In this document: positions 7,545-16,838 of the stretch, piece after piece
How positions within the stretch are numbered: the stretch's first letter is position 1
How the letters are laid out: every line of letters starts with the position of its first letter
Source: Bacteroidales bacterium
GTDB lineage: Bacteria; Bacteroidota; Bacteroidia; Bacteroidales; Bacteroidaceae
Assembly (NCBI GenBank): GCA_015060885.1
Contig: SUXO01000004.1
Span: 1-64,000, forward strand
Reading direction: 5' to 3'
DNA length: 64,000 nucleotides
Program-made: the position numbers and the translations under genes
The notes under the pieces: generated by a model
What the model was told of the DNA's origin: nothing
The model's input: the letters and a program-made list of their open reading frames with translations, nothing else
Databases searched by the model: none

Positions 7545-9401
7545 CTATTCAGTTACGCTGTAATCAACATCAATAATCCCGTGGGCTCCATTTATGATGC
7601 TGTCGGCGGTTTTTCCAATTTTCTTCAAGTCGTCGATAGTCTTATGCATCATCTTCTTGTCGACAGTTATGCTGGTGCTTATATTCACGGTGTCTTTCGT
7701 GCCATCGTCCTTTATGGTGGTTGCCATAGTCTTTTGCACCTGTAACGGGCTCTTTATGTGTGTGTAGGTAGATGATGGCTCAATCTCCCTTCCATCGCTA
7801 TCGTTGTTGCCACCCACAAGCAGCGAGGGTGTTCTCTGTTGACCGTAGAAAAATATAGAGAAAGTCTCTAATCCCTTTTCTCCGGCATTGCCGAAGTTGA
7901 ATTCCCCGTCGTGACCTATGTCACCTATTTGCAGTGTTTCGCTGCAACGGACTATGGTGTTGTTCCTTGTGCCATCGGGAATTTCATAAATTTCGTCTAT
8001 GTAGAGGGTGTTGTCGGCATTGTCCCATATGAAGTAGAGGTTGCCGTGAATTACATCGCCGTTTATGGTGTATCGTGCATCGTATCTCTTGTCGGCAATC
8101 TTGCGGTCAATTTCGTCAATAGGGCCGTTGTGGTGGTAGAAATATATGTCGTATTCTCCCCTGTCGTTGTGCAAGGTTTCAATCACAAGCGGTATGTTGT
8201 ATAATCCCTCGTGTGGTCCCCATATGCTTGCAAAGACTTTGTCGCCTGTGACAGCAAGAGGCTGGTGGGTGTTGTAGAACCTGCCCGTTACGGTTTTACG
8301 GCTGCCGTTGAGGAAGTACTTCGAAATACCTTCGGGCGACAGCAGGTCTGTGAGCCCTGTTTCAATCATCTCCGCAATATTGCCGCCTCCGTATTGTGTT
8401 AGGGTGCGGTAGGTCGACAGGCCGGCGAATGTGAGCGATGTAAGCAACAGAACAATGAGTGTTGCTTTGGCCCATCGTTTCATTGGCTTGCACACGCTGA
8501 ACTTTTTGAGTATCCAATATATGATGGCAAAAAGTATTATTGCTATGGTTACGACTATCGATATTGCCATTACCACAAAGGGGAGTGATACCAATCCTGC
8601 AATGTTGCCTTGCAAGAACAGACCGAAGAATGTCAGCGGCATCACTATTATTGCAATGAGCATTATGCCGATGGGCACCATGAGGAACGCTGCGAAAATG
8701 AAGAAAAGCAACTTTACAAGTGTGGGCAGACAGCCGTTGGCAGGCGGTTGTGCAAGTTCCTGCATTGAGCGTTCGTAGTTCTGTTTCCACATTGCACGCA
8801 CGCTCTCCTCGCCATCCTTTGTACTTACACGGCGCATTCGGGTGTAGTCTATGATGCTTGTGGCTTTGGGGAATATCATCCACAAGGCAATGTAGACAAA
8901 GAAGAGTGCGGTTCCCACGGGTTCAATGAAGAACAGGAGGAACGAGAGTATGCGCAACAAGGCTGTGCTTGTGCCGAAGTAGGCCGCAAGGCCCGAAAGC
9001 ACTCCGCCCAGATAGCTGTCGTGTGCATTGCGGTATATTCTGTTGCCAAGTAGCATTGCGCGGTACCAGGGCTCGTCGCTCTCATCCTTCGGCTCGGTAG
9101 CGGTTGTCGCCTCCTGTGCTGCATCATCGGCCTGCGGTGCTTCGTTCTGTGTGGTTTCCACCTGTATGCCAATGCTGTTTATGGCTTCGCCAATGAGCAG
9201 GGCTGTAACAATCCCTTTCTCGCCTACACGGTTGTGGCACATTTCGGCTATACGGTTCTCCACTTCGGCCACTTTGAACTCCTCGCCGTTGTCGCGGTAG
9301 AGCTCCTTAATGCGGTTTATGTAGCTTTCGAGGGTTGCCAAGGCATCTTCCTCGAAGTAGAACTTGCGGCCGCTTATCTCAATCTGGTTTATCTTTTTCA
9401 T
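7545..9401 (-). CDS. PspC-domain multi-pass membrane protein
   Basis: A 618-residue inner membrane protein. The N-terminal cytoplasmic part (about 1-110) starts MKKINQIEISGRKFYFEEDA and resembles the first part of the next gene upstream. A PspC domain follows (about 120-180; RNAHDSYLGGVLSGLAAYFG, then a hydrophobic pair of segments). Further hydrophobic segments lie at about 225-320. The last 270 residues are a soluble beta-rich region with no family I recognise. PspC domains take part in envelope-stress responses; the exact role here is unknown. It is the last gene of a PadR-PspC-PspC operon, starting 15 bases after the upstream stop. Confidence 0.85.
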   Translation of the reverse strand: MKKINQIEISGRKFYFEEDALATLESYINRIKELYRDNGEEFKVAEVENRIAEMCHNRVGEKGIVTALLIGEAINSIGIQVETTQNEAPQADDAAQEATTATEPKDESDEPWYRAMLLGNRIYRNAHDSYLGGVLSGLAAYFGTSTALLRILSFLLFFIEPVGTALFFVYIALWMIFPKATSIIDYTRMRRVSTKDGEESVRAMWKQNYERSMQELAQPPANGCLPTLVKLLFFIFAAFLMVPIGIMLIAIIVMPLTFFGLFLQGNIAGLVSLPFVVMAISIVVTIAIILFAIIYWILKKFSVCKPMKRWAKATLIVLLLTSLTFAGLSTYRTLTQYGGGNIAEMIETGLTDLLSPEGISKYFLNGSRKTVTGRFYNTHQPLAVTGDKVFASIWGPHEGLYNIPLVIETLHNDRGEYDIYFYHHNGPIDEIDRKIADKRYDARYTINGDVIHGNLYFIWDNADNTLYIDEIYEIPDGTRNNTIVRCSETLQIGDIGHDGEFNFGNAGEKGLETFSIFFYGQQRTPSLLVGGNNDSDGREIEPSSTYTHIKSPLQVQKTMATTIKDDGTKDTVNISTSITVDKKMMHKTIDDLKKIGKTADSIINGAHGIIDVDYSVTE

Positions 9402-9416
9402 ATCGGTCTTGATTTA

Positions 9417-10535
9417 TCAGAATGCGTTCGTCAGTGTAACAAATATTACAAACAGAGCAAAAAGTATGGTTGCAACCAACAATATGGTTTTAAGCGTATC
9501 GGGCAACTTGGCCTTCTGCACAAACACGCCGGCCATAAAGACGCAGAACAGCAATATGCAACCGTTCATTAAATTGAATGCGTTCATCAGTGTAACAAAT
9601 ATTACAAACAGAGCAAAAAGTATGGTTGCAACCAACAGTATGGTTTTAAGTTTGTCGGGTAACTTGGCCTTCTGCACACACACACCGGCCATAAAGACGC
9701 AGAACAGCAATATGCAACCGTTCATTAAATTGTTGGTGTCAAATCTGTTGAAACCATTGTTTATACTTATGAAACCATCGTTTATACTTATGAATGATGT
9801 ACGGAACCATATAAAGCCTATCGCAGCAATTATTGCTATAACCAACAGACGGGTTATATTGTTCTTCTCCTTCTCGGTGGTTATGGTCGATGACTTGTCG
9901 TCGCGTTGTGTGCCGGTTATTGTTTCGGCAATGTTTTCGGGTGTGGGTGTTATGCCCTGCATCCTCAACTTCTCGGTGGTATTGCCGGCTGTGGGGGCTA
10001 TGCACCACACCGCAAGGTATATGATTACTCCCACAAGACTCGATGCGATTATAGCAATAAGAGCTATTATGCGCAGTATGGTCACATCAATCTTCAAGTA
10101 GGCTGCAAGGCCCGAAATTACACCGCCCAGCATGCGGTCGTCGGTGTTGAGGTAATATTTCTTGTTCAGTTCTATCTTCCCGAAAAGCTCCTTTATATTG
10201 TCGGCAATGCTCTCTTTCTCCTCCTCTTTGTTGCTGCTTGTCTTCTCGTCACCGGGTAATTGCTCATCGTCGGGCAGCATCGATTCGGGCCTGCCCATAC
10301 GGTTTATCATCTCGTTTACAAGGTCCAGCTCAATTGTCTCGCTGTGGTTTTGAGCAAGGCGCTTCTCGCAAAGTTCGCTTATGCGGGCTTCAATGTCGGC
10401 TATAATCTCGTCGCAGCTATCGTGCCCCTTGAAACTTGTAGCAAGGCTGCTCAAATAATCGTTCAGGCTGTTGTAGGCCTCTTCGGTAATGAGGAAGGCG
10501 CGTCCTCCCAGGTTGACTGTGATGGTCTTTTTCAT
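9417..10535 (-). CDS. PspC-domain membrane protein with duplicated C-terminal membrane segments
   Basis: A 372-residue membrane protein. Residues 1-100 form a soluble head (MKKTITVNLGGRAFLITEEA), followed by a PspC domain at about 113-170 (TDDRMLGGVISGLAAYL). After an acidic, charged linker come more hydrophobic segments. The C-terminal 104 residues are two copies of a 52-residue unit (NLMNGCILLFCVFMAGV...), encoded by 156-base direct repeats (9421-9576 and 9577-9732) that differ at about eight positions. Just before them is a seven-residue repeat (FISINDG/FISINNG). It lies between padR and the second PspC gene. Confidence 0.85.
   Translation of the reverse strand: MKKTITVNLGGRAFLITEEAYNSLNDYLSSLATSFKGHDSCDEIIADIEARISELCEKRLAQNHSETIELDLVNEMINRMGRPESMLPDDEQLPGDEKTSSNKEEEKESIADNIKELFGKIELNKKYYLNTDDRMLGGVISGLAAYLKIDVTILRIIALIAIIASSLVGVIIYLAVWCIAPTAGNTTEKLRMQGITPTPENIAETITGTQRDDKSSTITTEKEKNNITRLLVIAIIAAIGFIWFRTSFISINDGFISINNGFNRFDTNNLMNGCILLFCVFMAGVCVQKAKLPDKLKTILLVATILFALFVIFVTLMNAFNLMNGCILLFCVFMAGVFVQKAKLPDTLKTILLVATILFALFVIFVTLTNAF
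9421..9732. repeat. 156-base in-frame tandem duplication inside the PspC gene
   Basis: Bases 9421-9576 and 9577-9732 are adjacent direct repeats of 156 bases (52 codons), identical at about 148 positions by my alignment. The repeat is a whole number of codons and adds a pair of hydrophobic segments to the protein. Confidence 0.95.
9751..9792. repeat. 21-base in-frame tandem repeat
   Basis: Two adjacent 21-base units (9751-9771, 9772-9792) differ at one position. They encode the FISINDG/FISINNG repeat just upstream, in protein order, of the 52-residue duplication. Confidence 0.9.
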
Positions 10536-10564
10536 ATATTTCTGTCTTTTTTAGAAACTGTTCG

Positions 10565-10588
10565 TTTTTTCGAAAGAAATTTAAACAG
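10565..10588 (-). repeat. Short intergenic repeat shared with 20105-20127
   Basis: On the minus strand this reads CTGTTTAAATTTCTTTCG followed by A residues. Nearly the same sequence, in plus orientation, occurs at 20105-20127. It lies in the 57-base gap between padR and the first PspC gene. Together with AAACTGTT at about 10555-10562 it can form an imperfect hairpin. Confidence 0.5.
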
Positions 10589-10592
10589 TTTT

Positions 10593-10925
10593 TTATTTAT
10601 CAATACTTCTTATTCGTGCCACGGTGTCGGCAAGCGCGTTCCAGTTCTCATCGAGTGCAGCAAGCACCTCCTTGCCGGCAACTGTCAGTTTATAATACTT
10701 CCGTGGCGGGCCGTAAGGGCTCTCTTGCCACTCATAATCGAGCAATCCCTCTTTGCGCAACCGTGTGAGCAGGGGATAGAGGGTTCCTTCCACAACTATC
10801 AGGTTGGCCTTTTCAAGTTCCTCTATAATGTCCGATGTGTAGAAGGGCTTTTCGCGCAAAAGCAGCATTATGCAATATTCAAGCATACCTTTGCGCATCT
10901 GTGATTTTACATTTTCTACGTACAT
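10593..10925 (-). CDS. PadR family transcriptional regulator
   Basis: A 110-residue winged-helix DNA-binding protein of the PadR type. It starts MYVENVKSQMRKGMLEYCIM, and the recognition region VEGTLYPLLTRLRKEGLLDYEW with the following PRKYYKLT wing is diagnostic. The C-terminal dimerisation helix is short, as in subfamily 2 (PadR-s2). It is the first gene of an operon with two PspC-domain membrane proteins, an arrangement common in Bacteroidetes and Firmicutes. The promoter in front of it lies within a long inverted repeat, pointing to autorepression. The inducing signal is unknown. Confidence 0.93.
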   Translation of the reverse strand: MYVENVKSQMRKGMLEYCIMLLLREKPFYTSDIIEELEKANLIVVEGTLYPLLTRLRKEGLLDYEWQESPYGPPRKYYKLTVAGKEVLAALDENWNALADTVARIRSIDK

Positions 10926-10952
10926 TCCTCTTTATACTTTTTTATTCCGGCA

Positions 10953-10984
10953 CAAATGTATGATAAAATATAGTACCTTGCAAT
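10953..10984 (-). promoter_or_regulatory. Promoter of the padR-pspC operon
   Basis: On the minus strand: ATTG (10981-10984), exactly 20 bases, then TACATTTG (10953-10960), a good Bacteroidetes promoter. The expected start is about 20 bases before the padR ATG at 10925. Confidence 0.65.
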
Positions 10985-11002
10985 ACATAGTACTATATTT
11001 TA
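10964..11002. promoter_or_regulatory. Probable PadR operator (13-base inverted repeat)
   Basis: TAAAATATAGTAC at 10964-10976 and its exact reverse complement at 10990-11002, separated by 13 bases. The repeat contains the -33 box, and its near arm sits between -33 and -7, so a bound dimer would block the polymerase. That PadR is the ligand is inferred from position. Confidence 0.7.
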
Positions 11003-11040
11003 CGTTTTTTAACTGTTGTGCGGTAGTCCGAAGCAGTAGA

Positions 11041-11949
11041 TTACAAATTGTATTTTACACCGATTGAAACAAAACCGGAAGGGGAGAATTTACAGCGTTT
11101 ATCAGTATCGAACAGTTCTTTCCAGAATGTTCTGTGGCTACGTTCCTGAATGCGAACGGAGCGATAGGGGATATATCCGGTTTGTGCATAGAGTGTTAAG
11201 CCATTGCATATTTTGTGGCTTATTCCTATCGTGGACTTAAATATTCTTTGTGTGTATAGCTTGTTGGAATTGCCAATGTTTACAACTGCCGAAAGTCCTT
11301 CTATTGCTATGGGTGTGATAGAAAGTTCCGTGCGCTTGTCTATTTGAGTAGTAATGGCAAGTTCGGGCATACCACGCATGTTTAGGTCGATACTGAATTT
11401 GCCATTGCGCTTCCAGGTAATGAATGGGGTTGGGATTATTACCGGCTCGCCATAGGCTGTTGTTACCACTGCGCCTATTCCTATGTTCAGTTCTTTGTTC
11501 ACGCGGTACATAAATATTGTACCTCCTGTAATTGCAATGCTTTGCAGGCGTATGTATTCGGGAATTGCGTTTAATGATATACCTGCTGTTGCTACCAAAT
11601 TCCATCGTTCTGTAATGGGGGCAACGTATGTGAGCATAGTGCCGATGTTGATTATCTCTTCGGGGTTATTGGCAATGATACCTTCTTTATTACAGAGTGA
11701 GGCATACTTGCCGCTAATGGTGGCGGTTAGCATTTTAGTGCCCTTCACGCTGTCGTGTCGCATGTAAAGCGGTTGACGGTAACTGCCCGAAATGTAGAAT
11801 AATCCTCCTTTGCCGCTTTTTACATCGTTGGAATTCTTGTAGTCATTGGGAAATATGTAGCCACTCTCTATGCGTTGAGCGGTGGCGGGCAGTGCCATAG
11901 TCGTAATAAACAATGTAAGCAGCAGATGTCTTATTATCTTATGTATCAT
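11041..11949 (-). CDS. Outer membrane beta-barrel-like protein (DUF6268-like)
   Basis: A 302-residue exported protein. A signal peptide (about 1-24, ending ALPATAQ) is followed by alternating hydrophobic/polar strands and an aromatic C-terminus (SIGVKYNL) typical of outer membrane barrels. Segments such as NIGTMLTYVAPITERWNLVATAG and TPFITWKRNGKFSIDL resemble the DUF6268 family of Bacteroidetes; I rate this as probable. It stands alone, 91 bases from the padR operon on one side and 76 bases downstream of miaA on the other. No function can be assigned. Confidence 0.7.
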   Translation of the reverse strand: MIHKIIRHLLLTLFITTMALPATAQRIESGYIFPNDYKNSNDVKSGKGGLFYISGSYRQPLYMRHDSVKGTKMLTATISGKYASLCNKEGIIANNPEEIINIGTMLTYVAPITERWNLVATAGISLNAIPEYIRLQSIAITGGTIFMYRVNKELNIGIGAVVTTAYGEPVIIPTPFITWKRNGKFSIDLNMRGMPELAITTQIDKRTELSITPIAIEGLSAVVNIGNSNKLYTQRIFKSTIGISHKICNGLTLYAQTGYIPYRSVRIQERSHRTFWKELFDTDKRCKFSPSGFVSIGVKYNL

Positions 11950-12025
11950 TCAAGCAGCAATTAATGATGGTGTTCTCTGTTGTTTTTTAGAATTACTCCT
12001 TTATGAGAAGAGCATTAAGTCTGTT

Positions 12026-12931
12026 TTAATTATGTTTTAAATTCTCTTCAATGTAGGCAATAATCCTTTCGGTTTCAGTGGGGTGGAACCAGGCAATTTC
12101 CTCATCCTTGCGATACCACGTTACCTGTTTGCGCGAGTATATGCGGGTGTTCTGCTTTATCTTCTCAATGGCAAAGGGGAGTGTCCATTCGCCGTCGAGG
12201 TATTTGAAAATCTCCTTGTAGCCGACTGTGTTGAGCGAGTTGTGCTCTTTAAGGTGTAGGAATTGCCTTACCTCGTCGACAAGCCCCTGCTTTATCATAA
12301 TATCGACACGTCGGTTTATGCGTTCATACAGTTCCTCGCGTTCGCGTCGCAAGCCCACCTTTATTATGTTGAAGGGGCGTTCCTTCTTTGCCTGCTTGCG
12401 GAACGAACTGTAAGGCTTGCCGGTCATATAACATATTTCGAGTGCGTGCATAACGCGCTTGGGGTTCTTTATGTCGGCTTCGTTGTAGTATTCAGGGTCG
12501 AGCAGACGGAGTTCGTCGCTTAACTGTTGCAGCCCCTCACGCTCATATTTTTCGAGAATCATCTGCCGGGTGTCGGCATCAACGGTGGGTATGTCGTCGA
12601 TACCTTTGCACACGGCATCGATGTACATCATTGAGCCGCCCGAAAGCAGCATTGTGGGGTGGTGGGGGAACTCTTCTTGAAGAAGCGCGAGCACCTCCTC
12701 TTCGTAACGTGCCGCGCTGTAATAGTCGCCCGGTGCAAGCTGCCCGACAAAGTAGTGCTTGTGTCGGGCGAGCTCTTCTCGTGTGGGCATTGCCGTACCA
12801 ATCTCCATCCCTTTATACATTTGCCTGGAATCGGCCGATATTATGGGACAGCCGAAGTGGCTTGCAATGGCAAAACTTGTTTCGGTCTTGCCCACTGCGG
12901 TGGGGCCTATCAGTACGACTAAATTGTTCAT
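12026..12931 (-). CDS. miaA: tRNA dimethylallyltransferase
   Basis: A 301-residue enzyme that adds a dimethylallyl group to A37 of tRNAs reading codons that start with U. The P-loop GPTAVGKT is at residues 9-16, followed by the [16 protein letters not shown] substrate motif. Also seen are the [15 protein letters not shown] region and the C-terminal [16 protein letters not shown] place the start at the ATG at 12931 (MNNLVVLIG) because the longer frame, to 12967, overlaps the upstream stop and adds residues not usual in the family. It is the last gene of the lpxD operon. Confidence 0.94.
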   Translation of the reverse strand: MNNLVVLIGPTAVGKTETSFAIASHFGCPIISADSRQMYKGMEIGTAMPTREELARHKHYFVGQLAPGDYYSAARYEEEVLALLQEEFPHHPTMLLSGGSMMYIDAVCKGIDDIPTVDADTRQMILEKYEREGLQQLSDELRLLDPEYYNEADIKNPKRVMHALEICYMTGKPYSSFRKQAKKERPFNIIKVGLRREREELYERINRRVDIMIKQGLVDEVRQFLHLKEHNSLNTVGYKEIFKYLDGEWTLPFAIEKIKQNTRIYSRKQVTWYRKDEEIAWFHPTETERIIAYIEENLKHN

Positions 12932-12953
12932 TCCCGTAAAAGAGAACGTGTTA

Positions 12954-13523
12954 TCAGTAAAGGTCATCTATTGAGCTGATATCTTCGATGCCGCCAATGT
13001 TGTAGCCCTCTTCGTCGATGTCGTCGTCGTTGTAGCCGTCACTGCCGTAGAAATCCTCTTCCAACTCGTCGTTGGCTGCACCGGCAGCGGAGTTCTTGCT
13101 CATTAGCTCGTCGAAGTTGAGTGTCTGTGCGGGAGCCTCGCCTGTCGATTTGGTGCAGGTTGCCTTGTCGCAGCTCTCACCGAAGCGTATTTTGCTCAAT
13201 TCCATATAGAATACTCGGTCGCCCAGGGGGTCGAATACATACATAAGTTTCTGCTTCTCCTCCTCGACGTGCTCACCCAACACGCACTCTTCCATTATGT
13301 AGCTGTCCTCCTCGGACATACTTCCCATATCCTCGCGTGTTATCTCCTTCTCCTTTATCCACTTGTCGTTGCAGATGAAGAAGGATGTCATCTGGTCGTC
13401 GGGGTAGCCCACCGACTCCAATATAGCTTTGTGAAGGTCGAGGAATGTTGCGTCGGAGTCAATCTCTATATCTCTTCTGAAATCCTCTACCTCGTCTGAC
13501 AATAGTCTGAATTTGTATACCAT
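12954..13523 (-). CDS. Acidic protein with a pRiA4b ORF-3-like domain
   Basis: A 189-residue cytoplasmic protein. The first 110 residues ([20 protein letters not shown]..., then [14 protein letters not shown]) look like the pRiA4b ORF-3 fold (PF07929), which often starts with a similar strand and a TFLDLHKAI helix. The last 60 residues are very acidic ([22 protein letters not shown]) and probably disordered. I chose the ATG at 13523; the longer frame to 13574 overlaps lpxA. It lies between lpxA and miaA with short gaps (13 and 22 bases). Function unknown. Confidence 0.75.
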   Translation of the reverse strand: MVYKFRLLSDEVEDFRRDIEIDSDATFLDLHKAILESVGYPDDQMTSFFICNDKWIKEKEITREDMGSMSEEDSYIMEECVLGEHVEEEKQKLMYVFDPLGDRVFYMELSKIRFGESCDKATCTKSTGEAPAQTLNFDELMSKNSAAGAANDELEEDFYGSDGYNDDDIDEEGYNIGGIEDISSIDDLY

Positions 13524-13536
13524 AACAGTAATTTTA

Positions 13537-14307
13537 TTATCCAATGATTCCGCGTGTAGCCACATTCTCCACAAAGTTGAGTATGTGCTCTACTTCGGGA
13601 GTCATAGGCAGTGTCTCTTTAATTTGTGCAACGCCCATAGATACATTGTTGCCCTTGCCGTAGAGCAGGCGGTAAGCCTCGTGTATAGCGTGTATTGCCT
13701 CGTTCGAGAAGCCGCGGCGGCGCAAGCCCACAATGTTAAGACCGCAGTAGCGTGCGGGGTCGCGGCCCACGATGATGTAGGGAGGAATATCCTTGTTTAG
13801 ACGGCTGCCGCCCTGTATCATAACATAGCCCGCAATGTGGGTGAACTGGTGTACAAGCACGCAGGCACTCAAAATGGCGTTGTCGTCAATTATCACCTCA
13901 CCGGCGATTTTGGTCGAGTTGCCAATGATGCAACCGCTGCCAATCTCGCAGTCGTGGGCAATGTGGGCGTTCTCCATAATGAGGTTGTTGCTGCCTACAA
14001 CGGTTTTTCCCTTTGAGGCTGTTCCACGATGTATTGTAACGTTTTCGCGTATCATATTGTTGTCGCCAATCTCGGTTGTAGTCTCCTCGCCGCGGAATTT
14101 GAGGTCCTGGGGCTCACCGCCGATTATGGCACCGTGGTAAATCTTGTTGTTCTTGCCCATTCGTGTACCGTTGAGGATACAGGCCTGGGGCATAATGATA
14201 CAGTTGTCACCTATAACAACATTCTTGTCGATATATACAAATGCACCTATTTCGCAGTTTTCACCGATTTTTGCTTCGGGATCAATGTAAGCTGATGGAT
14301 GTATCAT
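13537..14307 (-). CDS. lpxA: Acyl-ACP--UDP-N-acetylglucosamine O-acyltransferase
   Basis: A 256-residue left-handed beta-helix enzyme of the first step of lipid A synthesis, adding a 3-hydroxyacyl chain to UDP-GlcNAc. Hexapeptide repeats (such as IGENCEIGAFVYIDKNVVIG) run through residues 1-185. The catalytic histidine is in MENAHIAHDCEIG. A helical C-terminal part (about 190-256) follows, as in E. coli LpxA. It is followed by the acidic protein and miaA, and preceded by lpxC/fabZ 12 bases upstream. Confidence 0.96.
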   Translation of the reverse strand: MIHPSAYIDPEAKIGENCEIGAFVYIDKNVVIGDNCIIMPQACILNGTRMGKNNKIYHGAIIGGEPQDLKFRGEETTTEIGDNNMIRENVTIHRGTASKGKTVVGSNNLIMENAHIAHDCEIGSGCIIGNSTKIAGEVIIDDNAILSACVLVHQFTHIAGYVMIQGGSRLNKDIPPYIIVGRDPARYCGLNIVGLRRRGFSNEAIHAIHEAYRLLYGKGNNVSMGVAQIKETLPMTPEVEHILNFVENVATRGIIG

Positions 14308-14319
14308 AGCAGTATGTGT

Positions 14320-15702
14320 TTATTTCTTAATAATCTGTCCTGTGAATTGTGCTTCGGCAACGAGTTTCTCGCCCACGAATGCATAACCGCGCATCATGGC
14401 AATGCCGTGACGTACGGGGCTTATCTGCTCTACCTTGAACACAAGTGTGTCACCGGGCACAACAAGTTTGTGGAATGCGATTTTCTCTATTTTAAGGAAG
14501 TAGGTAGAGTAGTCGCTGGGTGTTTCAAGCATGTTGAGTATGAAGAGGCCGCCACACTGCGACATTGCCTCCACAATGAGTACGCCCGGCATTACGGGCT
14601 CGCTTGGGAAGTGTCCGTTGAAGAATGTCTCGTTCACAGTCACGTTCTTTATTCCCACAATGTAGTTGGAACCAAGTTCAGTCACTTTGTCTATGAGCAA
14701 CATTGGTGAGCGGTGGGGAAGCAACTGCTTTATGCGATTGATGTCCATCACGGGCTCACGGTTGGGGTCGTATATTGGTGCCTGAATCTGGTGCTCGCGT
14801 ATTACCTTACGCATCGCGCGCGCGAACTTATTATTTATAGTGTGTCCGGGGCAGGTTGCGATAATACGGCCCTGCAAGGGTTTGCCAATGAGGGCAAGGT
14901 CACCTATAATGTCGAGCAGTTTATGACGCGCAGGCTCGTTGTTCCACACAAGAGGCTTGTGGTTGAGGTAACCGAGTTTCTTGGCATCCATGTGGGGAAC
15001 ACCAAGTACATCGGCAAGCTGGTCATATTTATCCTGGGGCATTTCGCGCTCGTATATTACAATGGCGTTGTCCAAGTCGCCGCCCTTAATGAGGCCGGCG
15101 TTGAGCAGAGGTTCGAGCTCACGTACAAAGACGAATGTGCGGCTCGATGCAATCTCCTCCTTGAACTCCTCCATACTTTCGAGTGTGGCATACTGGTTGT
15201 AGAGCACGCCCGAATCGTAGTGTACAAGTACGTTAAGACTGAAATTCTCGTCGGGGAGAATTATAATGGAGTTGCCGGTGCTCTCGTCTTTTATCTCTAT
15301 TTTCGATTTAATTACGAATACATCCTTTTCGGCGTTCTGCTCCTTTACTCCAATGCGCTCTATGTTCTCTACATAGAATTTTGCGCTACCGTCGAGAATG
15401 GGGAACTCGGGGCCGTTGACCTGCATAAGGCAGTTGTCGATGCCAAGTGCAAAAAGGGCTGCCATTGCGTGTTCCACCGTGCTTACTCGTGCTTCGCCTT
15501 TTGTGAGCACGGTACCGCGTGTCGTTTCGGTCACGTTCTCGGCAACGGCATCAATGATGGGCTCGCCCGGGAGGTCGATACGTTGTATTTTATATCCGTA
15601 ATTCTCGGGTGCGGGGTTGAACGTAACTGTGAGGCTCAATCCCGTGTGTAGTCCTTTACCGAAGAGTGAAAAACTACCGTTCAGTGTCTTTTGCTTGTTC
15701 AT
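14320..15702 (-). CDS. lpxC/fabZ: Bifunctional LpxC deacetylase / FabZ dehydratase fusion
   Basis: A 460-residue fusion. Residues 1-300 are LpxC, the zinc deacetylase of lipid A synthesis: VSTVEHAMAAL and ARHKLLDIIGDLAL supply the zinc ligands, and GHTINNK the catalytic histidine region. Residues 310-460 are FabZ, the (3R)-hydroxyacyl-ACP dehydratase: LLPHRSPMLLID, and GHFPSEPVMPGV with the downstream EAMSQ glutamate. Both active sites look intact. The fusion is usual in Bacteroidetes and couples use of the hydroxyacyl pool by lipid A and fatty acid synthesis. It lies between lpxD and lpxA. Confidence 0.96.
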   Translation of the reverse strand: MNKQKTLNGSFSLFGKGLHTGLSLTVTFNPAPENYGYKIQRIDLPGEPIIDAVAENVTETTRGTVLTKGEARVSTVEHAMAALFALGIDNCLMQVNGPEFPILDGSAKFYVENIERIGVKEQNAEKDVFVIKSKIEIKDESTGNSIIILPDENFSLNVLVHYDSGVLYNQYATLESMEEFKEEIASSRTFVFVRELEPLLNAGLIKGGDLDNAIVIYEREMPQDKYDQLADVLGVPHMDAKKLGYLNHKPLVWNNEPARHKLLDIIGDLALIGKPLQGRIIATCPGHTINNKFARAMRKVIREHQIQAPIYDPNREPVMDINRIKQLLPHRSPMLLIDKVTELGSNYIVGIKNVTVNETFFNGHFPSEPVMPGVLIVEAMSQCGGLFILNMLETPSDYSTYFLKIEKIAFHKLVVPGDTLVFKVEQISPVRHGIAMMRGYAFVGEKLVAEAQFTGQIIKK

Positions 15703-15713
15703 CGCAAATTATT

Positions 15714-16751
15714 TTATTTGTTATTCTTCTTTAATGCTTCAATCTCTTTTGTGAGCTCTCTAACCTTCTTGTCAAGGTCGGGAAGGCGGCGCATATAAGC
15801 CGATATCTTCATATACTCTTTTGCCTCGATTGCGGGAGAGCCGAGCAACTGCTCGCCACCCTTGCGGCTGCCGATGGTACCACATTGCGGGCCCACCATA
15901 GTGCGGTCGCCAATGGTGCAGTGTCCCGAAATACCGGCCTGGCCACCCATTACACACCATTCACCAATTTTTGTGGAGCCTGCAACTGCTGCCTGTGCTG
16001 CCATTACGGTGTGTGAACCAATCTCGTCGTTGTGGGCAATCTGTACAAGGTTGTCGAGTTTTACGCCTTTGTGTACAACGGTTGCACCCATTGTGGCACG
16101 GTCGACACAGGTGTTGGCACCAATCTCAACGTTGTCTTCGAGTATTGTTATACCCATCTGGGGTATCTTTTCGTAACCGTCGGCAGTGGGGGCAAAGCCG
16201 AAACCGTCGGCACCTATGACGCAACCGCTGTGCAGAATACAGTTGTTGCCCACACGGCAGTCGTGGTAGATTGTAACGTTGGCATACAGTATGCAGTTGT
16301 TGCCCACTTTTGCTCCGTCACCAACCGACACGCCTTCGTGTATGTAGCAGCCGTCGCCCACCTCGCAACCGTCGCCTATAACGGCAAAGGGCGCAATGTA
16401 GCAGTTCTCGCCCACTTTGGCTGTGGGGGAGATTGATGCGAGCGAGCTCACTCCTTGTTTCTTTGGCTTGCTTGCCTCGTACATCGACATCAGTTTGGCA
16501 AGGCTTTCGTATGCGTTGTCAACCTTTATGAGTGTGGCATTTATTTCACCGTTGGCCTGGAAGTCCCTGTTTACAAGAACCACCGACGATTGGGTGGTGT
16601 AAATGTAGTCGGCATATTTGGGGTTGGCAAGGAAGGAGAGTGCGCCGGGGGTGCCCTCTTCAATCTTGGCAAATGTATATACTTCGGCAGCGGGGTTGCC
16701 TATCACTTCTCCGTTTATGAAGGATGCTATTTGTTGAGCTGTGAATTTCAT
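15714..16751 (-). CDS. lpxD: UDP-3-O-(3-hydroxyacyl)glucosamine N-acyltransferase
   Basis: A 345-residue enzyme of the third lipid A step, N-acylating the deacetylated UDP-sugar. An N-terminal uridine-binding domain (about 1-100) precedes a long hexapeptide-repeat beta-helix (about 105-310) and a C-terminal helix ([17 protein letters not shown]). The catalytic histidine is expected in [14 protein letters not shown], and [21 protein letters not shown] is the family signature. It is the first gene of the lpxD-lpxC/fabZ-lpxA-(acidic protein)-miaA unit. On the minus strand TATCTTCG (16774-16781) may be its -7 box. Confidence 0.96.
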   Translation of the reverse strand: MKFTAQQIASFINGEVIGNPAAEVYTFAKIEEGTPGALSFLANPKYADYIYTTQSSVVLVNRDFQANGEINATLIKVDNAYESLAKLMSMYEASKPKKQGVSSLASISPTAKVGENCYIAPFAVIGDGCEVGDGCYIHEGVSVGDGAKVGNNCILYANVTIYHDCRVGNNCILHSGCVIGADGFGFAPTADGYEKIPQMGITILEDNVEIGANTCVDRATMGATVVHKGVKLDNLVQIAHNDEIGSHTVMAAQAAVAGSTKIGEWCVMGGQAGISGHCTIGDRTMVGPQCGTIGSRKGGEQLLGSPAIEAKEYMKISAYMRRLPDLDKKVRELTKEIEALKKNNK

Positions 16752-16838
16752 ATCTATATATGTTTTTCAAATACGAAGATAATTCTTTGTTCCGGATTTA
16801 CACTGCTTTGTGTATGAATTTTCGCAATAAATGCAGAT

